A stretch of 64,000 nt of DNA from Oscillospiraceae bacterium MB24-C1 (GTDB lineage Bacteria > Bacillota > Clostridia > Oscillospirales > Ruminococcaceae): contig CP133187.1 in NCBI GenBank assembly GCA_030913685.1, positions 2,298,001 to 2,362,000 on the forward strand, written 5' to 3'. The stretch's first letter is position 1. Each line of letters starts with the position of its first letter. Position numbers and translations under genes: made by a program. Below are positions 7,764 through 16,494 of this stretch, piece after piece. Under the pieces are notes generated by a model, which had not been told where the DNA came from, made no database searches, and was given only the letters and a program-made list of their open reading frames with translations.

Positions 7764-9317
7764 ATGAGCATATTAAATGTCAGCAATGTCAGTCACGGCT
7801 TTGGCGCGCGACAGATTCTAAAAGACGCTTCTTTTCGCCTGCTCAAAGGGGAGCACATCGGTCTGGTGGGCGCCAATGGCGAGGGCAAAACCACATTTCT
7901 CGATATCATTACAGGCAAGCGCATGCCTGACGAAGGTGAAATTTCGTGGTGTAATAATATCACGACCGGCTATCTAGACCAGTATAGCAGCCTTGAAAAA
8001 GGCAAGACCATTCGAGATATTTTGCGCGGGGCTTTTGCGCATATGTACACGCTTGAATCGGAGATGTTGGCGCTCTATGACAAAATGGGGGATTGCCCTG
8101 CCGAAGAGATGGACGCCCTCATGGTAGAAGTTGGTGATATTCAGGAGATTTTGGATCATAGCGGATTTTATACACTGGACACCAAGATTGAAGAGTACGC
8201 AAACGGCTTGGGGCTTGGCGAAATTGGCCTTGATCGCGATGTTTCAGAGCTTTCGGGTGGGCAGCGCGCCAAAATTCTGCTTACCAAGTTGCTGCTGGAA
8301 AACCCGATGATTCTTATTTTGGACGAGCCGACCAACTTTCTGGATGAGAACCACATCGCATGGCTCAAGCGCTTTTTACAAAACTATGAGAATGCGTTCG
8401 TCCTCGTCTCGCATGACATCCCGTTTTTAAATGATGTGGTCAACGTCATCTATCATGTTGAAAATGCGATACTGACCCGTTATACCGGAAACTATGACCA
8501 GTTTATGGCGCTCTACGAGGTCAGAAAGCGCCAACTTGAGCAGGCCTATGAAAAGCAGCAGAAGGAAATTGCTCAACTGGAGGATTTTGTTGCACGCAAC
8601 AAGGCCCGCGTTGCTACGGCTAATATGGCGAAGAGCCGCCAGAAAAAGCTCGACAAGATGGATCTTATCGAGCTGGGTAAAGAAAAGATAAATCCGACCT
8701 TTTCGTTTACGCCCGCGCGCACGCCGGGGAGGGAGGTTATTGTGGCAAAGGGTCTGGTGCTCGGTTACGATGAACCGCTGACCCGCCCTGTGGATGTCAT
8801 GCTGGAGCGCAACCAGAAGATTGCGGTGCGCGGTGTCAATGGTCTGGGCAAATCGACGCTGCTCAAAACGCTGTTGGGGCTGATATCCCCCATTGAAGGC
8901 TCGGTGGAACATGACCAATTTGTTGAAACGGGCTATTTTGAGCAGGAGGAAAGCCGAAGTGACCGCACAGCGTTAGAAGAGATTTGGAGCGAATTTCCCG
9001 GTATGACCAACGGCGAGGTGCGTGCGGCACTGGCCAAATGTGGTCTGACCACCGACCACATCACCACCCAGATGCGGGTGCTTTCGGGCGGCGAGAACGC
9101 CAAGGTTCGGCTGTGCAAGCTGATGCTGCGACCCATGAACCTGCTGGTACTTGACGAGCCGACCAACCATCTGGATGTTGACGCCAAGGAAGCGCTGAAA
9201 GAGGCGATCCGCGGCTATAAAGGCACTGTGCTGCTCGTTAGCCACGAGCCCGAGTTCTATTCCGATATTGTCTCAGACGTCTGGAATGTTGAGGACTGGA
9301 CGACTAAGTTGGTTTGA
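7764..9317 (+). CDS. ABC-F ATPase, YkpA/YbiT-like
   Basis: 517-residue two-domain ABC-F protein. Walker A motifs are GANGEGKTT (about 36-44) and GVNGLGKST; signatures LSGGQ and LSGGE; Walker B/ABC-F boxes LDEPTNFLDE and LDEPTNHLDV. The linker contains DFVARNKARVATANMAKSRQ, typical of the YkpA/YbiT branch. There is no C-terminal coiled coil, unlike its divergent neighbour. These proteins are thought to tune translation on the ribosome; antibiotic resistance cannot be inferred. Ribosome-binding site AAGGAG precedes the ATG at 7764. Confidence 0.93.
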   Translation: MSILNVSNVSHGFGARQILKDASFRLLKGEHIGLVGANGEGKTTFLDIITGKRMPDEGEISWCNNITTGYLDQYSSLEKGKTIRDILRGAFAHMYTLESEMLALYDKMGDCPAEEMDALMVEVGDIQEILDHSGFYTLDTKIEEYANGLGLGEIGLDRDVSELSGGQRAKILLTKLLLENPMILILDEPTNFLDENHIAWLKRFLQNYENAFVLVSHDIPFLNDVVNVIYHVENAILTRYTGNYDQFMALYEVRKRQLEQAYEKQQKEIAQLEDFVARNKARVATANMAKSRQKKLDKMDLIELGKEKINPTFSFTPARTPGREVIVAKGLVLGYDEPLTRPVDVMLERNQKIAVRGVNGLGKSTLLKTLLGLISPIEGSVEHDQFVETGYFEQEESRSDRTALEEIWSEFPGMTNGEVRAALAKCGLTTDHITTQMRVLSGGENAKVRLCKLMLRPMNLLVLDEPTNHLDVDAKEALKEAIRGYKGTVLLVSHEPEFYSDIVSDVWNVEDWTTKLV

Positions 9318-9329
9318 AGATTCTACCTT

Positions 9330-9383
9330 ATAAAGCGTCCCTTCGTTCTTAGTACATTGGCCTAAGAACGAGGGGGCGCTTTA
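9330..9383. repeat. Long inverted repeat after ABC-F gene
   Basis: Arms of about 22 nt (ATAAAGCG...TTCTTAG and CTAAGAAC...CGCTTTAT) with one offset and a 9-nt loop. No T-run follows, so it may be a weak terminator or an RNA 3'-end stabiliser. Confidence 0.65.
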
Positions 9384-9503
9384 TGTTATGCGGCTGTGTG
9401 GTGCCTACTCAAAGGCAAAAATACAGATTTTAAACTTTAAAAAAACACAGTTTTGCCTAAATTTGTAATTAATATAAGGGCAAATGAAAGGGGGCCTTCA
9501 ACT

Positions 9504-10349
9504 ATGGTGAACAGCAAGAAAAAAGCATCCAGAATCAGGCTTATCATACAGGTTTTTATCTTTGTGCTTGTATTTCTGATTGCCATAAGCAAATGGATGG
9601 TGGAAAAGGGAATTAAAATTCCACTGTTGCCAAATGCATCGCTTCACGCAATTTGTCCTTTTGGCGGTGTAGCAACTATTTATGAATTTATCACGACGGG
9701 TGGATTTATCCAAAAAATACACAATTCGTCATTCATTTTGATGATTCTCAGCGTAATAACGGCAGTTTTGTTTGGCACGATATTCTGTGGATATATTTGT
9801 CCGTTCGGCTCCTTTCAGGAGTGGATTGGCAAACTAGGTAAAAAACTTTTCCCGAAAAAGTACAACCAGACGGTTCCCCAAAAATTAGACAGTACTTTAA
9901 GATATCTCAGATATGTGGTTTTGATCATGGTTGTGTATCATACTGCGAGTACAGCCAAGTTGGTTTTTCAGTCGATTGACCCGTATTATGCGCTGTTCAA
10001 TTTCTTTACCGACGAGGTTGCTGTTTCCGCTTACATCATGCTCGGGTTGATCATGGTGCTGTCGCTCTTTATAGAACGGCCCTGGTGTAAATATCTTTGC
10101 CCATACGGTGCATTCTTGAGCCTGTTTAACCCCATTCGCGTTTTTAAACTTAAACGCAATAAAAGCACCTGTGTCGGCTGCAAAAAGTGCGACAGGGTTT
10201 GCCCGATGAATATTGAGGTTTCGAGCAAAGAGGTTATTGGCGATCTGCATTGCATCAGCTGCCACAAATGTACCAGTGAGGTTTCCTGTCCGATCAAAGA
10301 TACCGTTAGCATCGCTTTCGGAAAGGAAGGTGTTCACATTGAAAATTAA
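9504..10349 (+). CDS. NapH/YccM-like membrane 4Fe-4S ferredoxin
   Basis: 281-residue membrane iron-sulfur protein. The N-terminal half has about four membrane segments with the two CP motifs of the NapH/NosR/CcoG family: CGYICPFGSFQEW and CKYLCPYGAFLSL. A cytoplasmic double-cluster ferredoxin domain follows: CVGCKKCDRVCP and CISCHKCTSEVSCP. Such proteins move electrons between quinol or a membrane partner and soluble carriers. The ATG at 9504 was chosen for the AAAGGGGG site 9 nt upstream. The gene overlaps the next one by 11 nt, so the two likely form a functional pair. The redox partner is unknown. Confidence 0.88.
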   Translation: MVNSKKKASRIRLIIQVFIFVLVFLIAISKWMVEKGIKIPLLPNASLHAICPFGGVATIYEFITTGGFIQKIHNSSFILMILSVITAVLFGTIFCGYICPFGSFQEWIGKLGKKLFPKKYNQTVPQKLDSTLRYLRYVVLIMVVYHTASTAKLVFQSIDPYYALFNFFTDEVAVSAYIMLGLIMVLSLFIERPWCKYLCPYGAFLSLFNPIRVFKLKRNKSTCVGCKKCDRVCPMNIEVSSKEVIGDLHCISCHKCTSEVSCPIKDTVSIAFGKEGVHIEN

Positions 10350-10818
10350 GCCGCAGATTGCAGTTATTGTCACCATTGCAGTGTTTGCTTTCGGAATTAC
10401 CGTTACATCCGTCTTAGGGCTTTGGAAAACCGAGTCGAGCAAAATTCCCGCCAAATTTAAGGAGCAGCAATATTCCGACCAATATAATCCCGCAGATATT
10501 CGAGGTTCCTACACCTTTTCAGAAATCAGCCGGCTTTATGATATTCCGTCAGAAGACTTATTTGCTGCTTTTGGAATTGACGCAACCCAAAAGCCCGATT
10601 TTAAGTGCAAAGATCTCGAGAGTATTTATGGCGATTCCGAGTTTGAAGTCGGAACTTCATCGGTAAAAATGTTCGCGGCCTATTATCTGGGGCTGCCATA
10701 TGAGCCGAGCGAAGAAAGCTTTCTGCCGGATTCTGCCGCCAATATTCTGAATGAAAAAGGCAATATGACCGAGAGCCAGCGCGAATATCTGAGCAACCAT
10801 ACAGTTCCATCAGATTAA
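10339..10818 (+). CDS. Membrane-anchored hypothetical partner of NapH-like protein
   Basis: 159 residues, start TTG at 10339 inside the end of the preceding gene, with AAGGAAGG 8 nt upstream. One N-terminal membrane anchor (about residues 7-28) and an extracytoplasmic domain. That domain holds two related segments: TFSEISRLYDIPSEDLFAAFGI and a second one starting DLESIYGDSEFEVGT and ending YYLGLPYE; both look like a short helical repeat ending in a 'GI/GL-P' turn. I do not recognise a named function. Overlap with the membrane ferredoxin suggests the two act as one redox complex. Confidence 0.72.
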   Translation: MKIKPQIAVIVTIAVFAFGITVTSVLGLWKTESSKIPAKFKEQQYSDQYNPADIRGSYTFSEISRLYDIPSEDLFAAFGIDATQKPDFKCKDLESIYGDSEFEVGTSSVKMFAAYYLGLPYEPSEESFLPDSAANILNEKGNMTESQREYLSNHTVPSD

Positions 10819-10890
10819 TGGCGAGTTCAAGCAACGGAAGGTACCAGGCGTTTTCCGTTTACCAAGGCTAAAAGTAAGTGTTTGTTTTAA

Positions 10891-10925
10891 AAAGCGATTC
10901 TCGCCCGTGGGTGAGAATCGCTTTT
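10891..10925. terminator. Bidirectional terminator
   Basis: AAAGCGATTCTC / GAGAATCGCTTTTT with a 10-nt loop, between the NapH pair (plus) and the ilvD-like gene (minus). Confidence 0.9.
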
Positions 10926-10975
10926 TAAATAAGTTTTCCCATATTGGTACAGGAGATTGCGCATGAAAACGCCCG

Positions 10976-12652
10976 CTAATCTCGCGTGGGAATAACTGCA
11001 CCTTTGGAGGCTGTCGATACGCTGTGCCGATAGTGGTAGAGATAACCCTCGACTGGCAAAGGGGCGGGGCGGGTTGCCTCTTGCCGGCGCGCCTCAAAGT
11101 CCACGTCTGGTGCGTCGATGGTTCCTCGGCTTACATCAACATGGATGATGTCTCCGTCACGCAGGTAAGCGATTGGGCCGCCGTCATATGCCTCAGGACA
11201 GATGTGCCCGACGAAGCACCCGTTGTTCGAGCCCGAGAAGCGGCCGTCGGTGATGACGCATACCTTATTGCCCAGCTTCATCCCCACCAGCAGCTTCATG
11301 GCCTTGTACATTTCCGGCATGCCCGGGCCGCCCTTGGGCCCCTCGTTGCGAATGACCACCACCTCACCGGCTAGTACCTGATGATTGCGGATGCCGTGAA
11401 GCGCATCCTGTTCATTTTCAAATATTTTGGCGGGGCCAGTAAAAGTCAGTGCGTCGTCCGGAATCGCCGAAGGCTTCGTTACAGCACCGTCCGGTGCAAG
11501 ATTGCCTCTCAAAATCGCAATGCCGCCGCGCGTATGTACAGGGTTATCAAAACGCCGAATGACGTCGGGATTATAGTTTTTAAAGGCGGTAAGATTTTCT
11601 GAGACCGTCTTTGCCGTGCAGGTGAGGCAGCTCAAGTCGAGCCGGTCGCTCAGAGACTGCATGATAGCAGGAATGCCACCCGCCTCGTAAAAATCGAGCA
11701 GGGTATATTGACCCGCCGGAATCATCGGCACGAGATGCGGTATCTCCTTGCCGACCGAGCCAAGCTCAAAGATGTCGAGGTCGATACCCGCCGCATAAGC
11801 CAGTGCGAGAATATGTAGCACCATATTGGTCGAGCCGCCGATAGCGGAATTCACTTTGATGGCATTGCAGATTGAAGCTTTTGTTATAACGTCGCGCGCG
11901 CAGATGCCCTTTTGCAACAGCGTCATGACGGCGGCGCCGCTCTCGAACGCGATGCTGAGCCGCCGGCTGTAAACCGCCGGAATGGCAGCGCTACCGGGCA
12001 GCGACATCCCCATGGCTTCAGCAAGGCAACCCATTGTATTCGCTGTTCCGAGCATTGCGCAGGAGCCGATTGTTGGTACAGCGTTATCCTCAATCCAGTC
12101 GAATTTTTCATGGTCGATAATGCCGGCTTTTAGAGCGCCCTCCGACTGTTGTATGATCGAATGGTCGATGTATTCGCCGCCGTAGGGATTGCCCTCCTTC
12201 ATTCTGCCGGGCAGGGTGGGGCCGCCGTTTAAAAAGACGGTGGGCAGGTTCACTCGAAGTGCGCCGAGCAGCATTCCCGGTACAATTTTGTCGCAGGAGC
12301 CAAGAATGACGAGTGCGTCAAGGCGGTGGGCTTCCACCATCGCCTCAATGTCGTTGGCGATCATTTCTCGAGCGGGCAGAATATATTTCATACCCTTGTG
12401 CCCCATGGCTATTCCGTCGCATGCACCGATGGTTCCAAACTCAATCGGCGTACCGCCCGCCGCGTAGACCCCCTCCTTGACCCGCTGCGTCAGCTGGTTT
12501 AAAATGACATGCCCCGGGCAGATGGAATTGTAAGAATTGACCACTGCGACGATGGGCTTTTTTAACTCATCTGCACTGAAACCGGATGATTTGTAAAGCG
12601 CTCTGACATTTGCCCATTCCGGTCCGTCTAAAATATCACTGCTTCTAATCAT
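10976..12652 (-). CDS. ilvD: Dihydroxy-acid dehydratase (IlvD/Edd family)
   Basis: 558 residues, normal IlvD length. Conserved elements: NSYNSICPGH (first Fe-S cysteine), IGACDGIAMGHKGMKY with the lysine that is carbamylated in DHADs, GSCDKIVPGML, GSCAMLGTANTMGC, EGPKGGPGMPEM, and the C-terminal STASKGAV. IlvD removes water from 2,3-dihydroxy-isovalerate or -methylvalerate in branched-chain amino-acid synthesis. The motif DGRFSGSNNGCFVGH departs from the usual SGG..G..VGH form, and no other ilv gene is nearby, so a paralogue acting on a sugar acid is possible. The plus-strand neighbours are unrelated in sense. Confidence 0.82.
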   Translation of the reverse strand: MIRSSDILDGPEWANVRALYKSSGFSADELKKPIVAVVNSYNSICPGHVILNQLTQRVKEGVYAAGGTPIEFGTIGACDGIAMGHKGMKYILPAREMIANDIEAMVEAHRLDALVILGSCDKIVPGMLLGALRVNLPTVFLNGGPTLPGRMKEGNPYGGEYIDHSIIQQSEGALKAGIIDHEKFDWIEDNAVPTIGSCAMLGTANTMGCLAEAMGMSLPGSAAIPAVYSRRLSIAFESGAAVMTLLQKGICARDVITKASICNAIKVNSAIGGSTNMVLHILALAYAAGIDLDIFELGSVGKEIPHLVPMIPAGQYTLLDFYEAGGIPAIMQSLSDRLDLSCLTCTAKTVSENLTAFKNYNPDVIRRFDNPVHTRGGIAILRGNLAPDGAVTKPSAIPDDALTFTGPAKIFENEQDALHGIRNHQVLAGEVVVIRNEGPKGGPGMPEMYKAMKLLVGMKLGNKVCVITDGRFSGSNNGCFVGHICPEAYDGGPIAYLRDGDIIHVDVSRGTIDAPDVDFEARRQEATRPAPLPVEGYLYHYRHSVSTASKGAVIPTRD

Positions 12653-12786
12653 TTTTATTTCTCCATTTTCGCAAGCAGCTTTTGCGCTGCCGGTCGCTGT
12701 TTCTTGCTACATACTGCCATAAAAAACCGATACTGCCGCCATTATACAACCTTATATCAAACGGCGCAACCCGAAAGGCAGCAAAT

Positions 12787-12816
12787 AACGCATTATCACC
12801 ACGGTGATAATGCGTT
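12787..12816. promoter_or_regulatory. Perfect 14+14 palindrome, candidate operator
   Basis: AACGCATTATCACC, a 2-nt centre (AC), then the exact complement. The 2-nt centre is too tight for a good RNA hairpin, and no T-run follows, so a dimeric-protein binding site fits better. It ends 14 bp before the -35 box of the nitroreductase promoter and lies 135 bp upstream of ilvD. Confidence 0.6.
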
Positions 12817-12829
12817 AGCTTTGGTTGGG

Positions 12830-12858
12830 TTGATTCTGGGCACGGTGACCGGTATAAT
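12830..12858 (+). promoter_or_regulatory. Promoter of nitroreductase gene
   Basis: TTGATT (12830-12835), 17-bp spacer, TATAAT (12853-12858); the ATG is about 25 bp past the expected start, so the leader is short. Confidence 0.7.
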
Positions 12859-12889
12859 GTTTATAAATTAGGATAAAAACGAGGTAATT

Positions 12890-13408
12890 ATGATGGAAAG
12901 CTTTGCTGATCTGGCACGAAGGCGCTATTCTGTGCGCAAATTTGCAAAAAAGCCCGTAGAACCTGAGCTTTTGGAGAAGGTGCTGCAAGCTGCCATGCTG
13001 GCGCCAACCGCCAAAAACTATCAGTCTCAGCGCATTATTGTCGCCACAAGCGAGGAGTCTGTCGCCCGGCTGAGAGCGTGTACGCAGTGCCATTTTGGCG
13101 CACCGGTCTTGATGATTCTGGCCTTTGACACCGCAAAAGCCTCAGTTCGGGCAACGGATGGAAAAAACTGTGGCGAACAAGATATTATGATTGCGGCGGA
13201 TCATATGATGCTGCAGGCAGCAGATCTCGGCCTTGGGACGACGTTTGTAGGGCTGTATGATGAGAAGGCCCTGCGGGAAGCATTTCCGCAGCTGCAAGGC
13301 CTGACTGTAGAGGGGCTGATGGTGTTGGGGTACCCAGCCGAAGATGCAAAACCCTCAAAGCTACACTACGAAAGCCTGCCAATGGAGCAGGTAGTTACGC
13401 GCGTTTGA
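12890..13408 (+). CDS. Nitroreductase family protein
   Basis: 172-residue single-domain flavoprotein. The FMN-binding N-terminus is RRYSVRKFAKKPV (about residues 11-23), then AAMLAPTAKNYQSQR, and the later segment AADHMMLQAADLGLGTTFVG, in family order. Members reduce nitro groups, quinones or flavins with NAD(P)H; the natural substrate is unknown. A GAGG site precedes the ATG at 12890; a second ATG follows at once. It is divergent from ilvD and has its own promoter. Confidence 0.9.
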   Translation: MMESFADLARRRYSVRKFAKKPVEPELLEKVLQAAMLAPTAKNYQSQRIIVATSEESVARLRACTQCHFGAPVLMILAFDTAKASVRATDGKNCGEQDIMIAADHMMLQAADLGLGTTFVGLYDEKALREAFPQLQGLTVEGLMVLGYPAEDAKPSKLHYESLPMEQVVTRV

Positions 13409-13433
13409 TGCAGCGCAGGGAGCCAAGACGATT

Positions 13434-14654
13434 TTAATCGTTGAAATCCCGGGTTAAAATATCACTTTTTTGCAGGAATTCATCTACGGTTTTAAATTGA
13501 AGCCGGTTCATAATCTCGATGACATAAGGGTTGTCCAAAGGCGTGCTGTATGGGGCTTCTAGTGCATATTGGTCAACAAACCCTGTCCCTGTGTCTGTGT
13601 CGAGAACTCTTTTGGGGCCGCCCACACATCCACCAATGCAGCCCATGCCTTCGTAAAAATTGCCCTTGATATCATTATTTAAAATGGCTGTCAGCAGCTC
13701 TTTGCATTCTTTGACACCGTTTGCATAAACAGGCTTTAGTTCCCTGTCGACCTGTAATCTTTTAGCGGAAAGAGAAACGGCCTCGCTCACGCCGCCGGTT
13801 CTGGCGTAAAGCCTGCCCAATGCTGAAGAATGTTCTTTGGTCGTTTCTTCCAACTTTGAAAAATCGACCTGGAATGCTTCAAAGATGTCTTTTAGCTCTT
13901 GAAAAGTTAAGACGCAATCAACGGCGCCGGCAATTCCTTTTTCTCTAGATTCTGCTTTTTTCGCAAGACAGGGGCCAATGAAAATTGTTTTGCATTCGGG
14001 ATTGAGCTGCTTGACGATTCTTCCCGCCGCAATCATGGGCGAAACAGCGGGCGGAAGATGCTCAACAATATCGGCATAGTTTCTTTTAATAAGCGAAATC
14101 CAGATTGGGCAGCAGCAGCTCGTCAATTGAAACGTTTTATTCTCGCTATTCTTTTTAAATTCCAAGGCTTCTTTCAAAGTTAAGATGTCGGCAAATGTCG
14201 CCACTTCCACCATGCCTGCAAAGCCGATTTGTTTTAATGCGGTTCTAATTTTTGATGGGGTAGCCGCTTCCCCGAACTGCCCGACAAAAGCTGGCGCCAT
14301 CAGCGCATATACGCTTTCATCAGATTGCTTTAGAATTTCGATCGCCTTGATAATATCCCGGCTTTGTTCGAGGTTGTGCTCTTCACAGGCGTCAATACAT
14401 TCATGGCATCCGGTACATTTTTGGGGGTCAAAAGAGATGGCCCCGTTTTTTATTTCCACCGCGTCAAAAAGGCAAGCCGCAACACAGCTTTTATCAGTGC
14501 AGGCGCATTCGCCAGTTTTCCAAACCAATGGGTGGCTATCAGGGTGCAGCAAACAGTCCATATGGGTTTTATCATAGTTCAGCCCCGACAAATTGACCGG
14601 CTTATTTTGTGCTTTGTCATGCGCCAGCTTTTGATACAACTCTTCAAAGGTCAT
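13434..14654 (-). CDS. [FeFe]-hydrogenase-like protein, group C/D type
   Basis: 406 residues. An N-terminal two-cluster ferredoxin domain uses C50, C52, C57, C61 and C80, C83, C86, C90. The H-cluster domain follows with TSCCCPIW (178-185), IGPCLAKKAE (226-235) and EGMGCIGGCVGGP (335-347); the four cluster cysteines are C180, C229, C339 and C343. Standard catalytic enzymes have TSCCPxW, MPCxxKKxE and ExMACxGGCxxGGGQP, so this one is the divergent type thought to sense H2 or redox state, or to work slowly. There is no PAS domain and no neighbour of the hydrogenase maturation set. It is a single gene, convergent with the nitroreductase gene. Confidence 0.85.
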   Translation of the reverse strand: MTFEELYQKLAHDKAQNKPVNLSGLNYDKTHMDCLLHPDSHPLVWKTGECACTDKSCVAACLFDAVEIKNGAISFDPQKCTGCHECIDACEEHNLEQSRDIIKAIEILKQSDESVYALMAPAFVGQFGEAATPSKIRTALKQIGFAGMVEVATFADILTLKEALEFKKNSENKTFQLTSCCCPIWISLIKRNYADIVEHLPPAVSPMIAAGRIVKQLNPECKTIFIGPCLAKKAESREKGIAGAVDCVLTFQELKDIFEAFQVDFSKLEETTKEHSSALGRLYARTGGVSEAVSLSAKRLQVDRELKPVYANGVKECKELLTAILNNDIKGNFYEGMGCIGGCVGGPKRVLDTDTGTGFVDQYALEAPYSTPLDNPYVIEIMNRLQFKTVDEFLQKSDILTRDFND

Positions 14655-14781
14655 AATAGCTCCTTTTGTTTATAAGAGATCGTGATATTCCATAGTCTTT
14701 CCCGCTTTGCCTGTAATAATTGCCTTTTTCGGTAAGAAATACTCTAAACCCGTGCACTTGCCATTTGACAGAGTATATAAC

Positions 14782-14830
14782 AACACCCCAATCGTTATTC
14801 CGATCTCATACGGCATAACATTGGGGTGTT
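14782..14830. terminator. Terminator-like long hairpin after cysK
   Basis: AACACCCCAA and TTGGGGTGTT enclose a second stem (GTTATgCCG / CGGaATAAC read on minus). Lies 30 bp past the cysK stop; T-run is weak on both sides. Confidence 0.6.
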
Positions 14831-14859
14831 TTGCTCAGTTTAATGGATAATTTAACGGT

Positions 14860-15792
14860 CTATTCGGTAAATAACGGCGTTGATAAATAACGCTCGCCAG
14901 TATCGGGCAGAATGACAACAATGACTTTACCCGCGTTCTCGGGGCGCTTTGCCAACTCAGTCGCCGCCCAGACCGCCGCGCCCGAAGAAATGCCAACGAG
15001 AAGTCCTTCAGCTTTAGAAATCGCTTTACCTGTCGCAAATGCATCTTCATTTTTTACACGAATAATCTCGTCATAAATAGACCTGTTCAATACAGCGGGA
15101 ACAAATCCCGCACCAATGCCTTGAATTTTATGGGGACCCGCTTTGCCTTCGGAAAGCACTGGGGAATCGTTTGGCTCGACCGCCACCACTTTAATGTCAG
15201 GGTTCTGAGCTTTTAAAAATGCGCCAGTGCCGCTCAGGGTGCCGCCCGTACCCACACCTGCGACCAGAAAATCAATCTTGCCGTCGGTGTCGACCCAAAT
15301 TTCGGGGCCGGTTGTTGCCTTGTGTACTGCGGGGTTTGCGGGGTTGACAAACTGCCCGGGAATGAAAGCGCTGGGGGTTTCTTTAGCCAGTTCTTCAGCC
15401 TTGGCAATAGCACCGGACATGCCCTTTGCGCCTTCTGTTAACACCAGCTCGGCACCGTAGGCCTTGAGCAGGTTTCTGCGTTCAACACTCATCGTGTCGG
15501 GCATGGTGAGAATAATGCGATAGCCGCGCGCTGCTGCGACTGACGCCAGACCGATGCCGGTGTTGCCGCTTGTTGGCTCAATAATGACCGAGCCGGACTT
15601 TAAAAGGCCTTTAGCTTCGGCGTCGTCAACCATGGCCTTGGCAATTCTGTCCTTGACGCTGCCGGCCGGATTGAAATATTCAAGCTTACCGATGATTGTG
15701 GCGCGCAGGGCGTGTTGCTTCTCATAGTTTGAAAGCTCGAGCAGGGGAGTTTTTCCGATCAGGTCAGTTAAATTCTTATAAACATTAGACAT
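14860..15792 (-). CDS. cysK: Cysteine synthase A
   Basis: 310-residue PLP enzyme joining O-acetylserine and sulfide to cysteine. The PLP lysine lies in [14 protein letters not shown] (about residues 41-54), the phosphate-binding loop is [10 protein letters not shown], and the glycine loop [12 protein letters not shown] is intact. [11 protein letters not shown] near the C-terminus is the usual PLP-ring contact. Ribosome site AGGAGG precedes the ATG. It is divergent from a CymR-like Rrf2 regulator. In Bacillus, CysK itself is the sensor partner of CymR, so this pairing suggests the same cysteine-responsive control. Confidence 0.95.
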   Translation of the reverse strand: MSNVYKNLTDLIGKTPLLELSNYEKQHALRATIIGKLEYFNPAGSVKDRIAKAMVDDAEAKGLLKSGSVIIEPTSGNTGIGLASVAAARGYRIILTMPDTMSVERRNLLKAYGAELVLTEGAKGMSGAIAKAEELAKETPSAFIPGQFVNPANPAVHKATTGPEIWVDTDGKIDFLVAGVGTGGTLSGTGAFLKAQNPDIKVVAVEPNDSPVLSEGKAGPHKIQGIGAGFVPAVLNRSIYDEIIRVKNEDAFATGKAISKAEGLLVGISSGAAVWAATELAKRPENAGKVIVVILPDTGERYLSTPLFTE

Positions 15793-15847
15793 GGTGGGAC
15801 CTCCTGAAATCTTTTCTCATAATTCATATATGTTTAATATGTAATAT

Positions 15848-15876
15848 AATATAGCAAGTGTTTTTTAAATTGTCAA
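15848..15876 (-). promoter_or_regulatory. cysK promoter
   Basis: Minus strand: TTGACA (15876-15871), 17-bp spacer, TATATT (15853-15848). Downstream the leader carries CATATATGAATTATG, which resembles AATTATATATGAAAAG in the regulator leader and is a candidate shared operator. Confidence 0.8.
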
Positions 15877-15945
15877 CACTTTTTTTATTGCGCAATTGAC
15901 CAGGGAGTCGCACGTCCATAAAACCGGGGCAGGGCTTAAATAATC

Positions 15946-15974
15946 TTGACAAAGCGCATTTTTATACTTATTAT
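15946..15974 (+). promoter_or_regulatory. Promoter of Rrf2 regulator
   Basis: TTGACA (15946-15951), 17-bp spacer, TATTAT (15969-15974). The AT-rich stretch to 16003 holds the candidate operator shared with cysK. Confidence 0.8.
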
Positions 15975-16011
15975 CTAAACCATATCAATTATATATGAAA
16001 AGAGTGACCAG

Positions 16012-16458
16012 ATGAGAATATCCGCAAAGGGTCGTTATGCGTTGGCGGCGGTTATCAATATGGCGCAACGGTATCATAACGGCGAATATATCACCCTGCT
16101 TAGCATTTCTGAAACGCTGGGCATATCCAAAATATATTTAGAGCAGGTGTTCTCGTTGCTTAAACGGGAAGCGCTTGTGCAGTCAATTAAGGGCGCACAG
16201 GGTGGTTATCAGCTGACGCGGGCGCCGGGGCAGATAACAGTGCTGGAGGTTCTGATGGCTGTCGAGCAAGCCCTGTTTGAGTCGGCGCAAGAGACGGTGC
16301 AGGAAAAGGCACCCGATATAGAGACCGCCCTGCAGCTATCGGCGTTTGGTGTACTGGATAAGACGATTAGAGAAACGTTAGGTGGCATTGTGATTGCGGA
16401 CCTTGTTAAGGAGGCGGAGAAGCACAAGCCGGAACAAGCGATGATGTTTTACATCTAA
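16012..16458 (+). CDS. Rrf2 family regulator, CymR-like
   Basis: 148 residues. MRISAKGRYAL and the winged helix LLSISETLGISKIYLEQVFSLL followed by GAQGGYQLTRAP are the Rrf2 hallmark. No cysteine is present apart from none in the usual 90-110 window, so it is not an Fe-S-binding IscR. In Firmicutes such proteins beside cysK are typically CymR, a repressor of cysteine uptake and synthesis genes that needs CysK to sense O-acetylserine. Divergent from cysK with a shared AT-rich operator-like motif. The symbol is withheld because family members can only be told apart by phylogeny. Confidence 0.87.
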   Translation: MRISAKGRYALAAVINMAQRYHNGEYITLLSISETLGISKIYLEQVFSLLKREALVQSIKGAQGGYQLTRAPGQITVLEVLMAVEQALFESAQETVQEKAPDIETALQLSAFGVLDKTIRETLGGIVIADLVKEAEKHKPEQAMMFYI

Positions 16459-16494
16459 TGTTCCGGAGCCTTAAACCGGGGTGATTACATCGGA

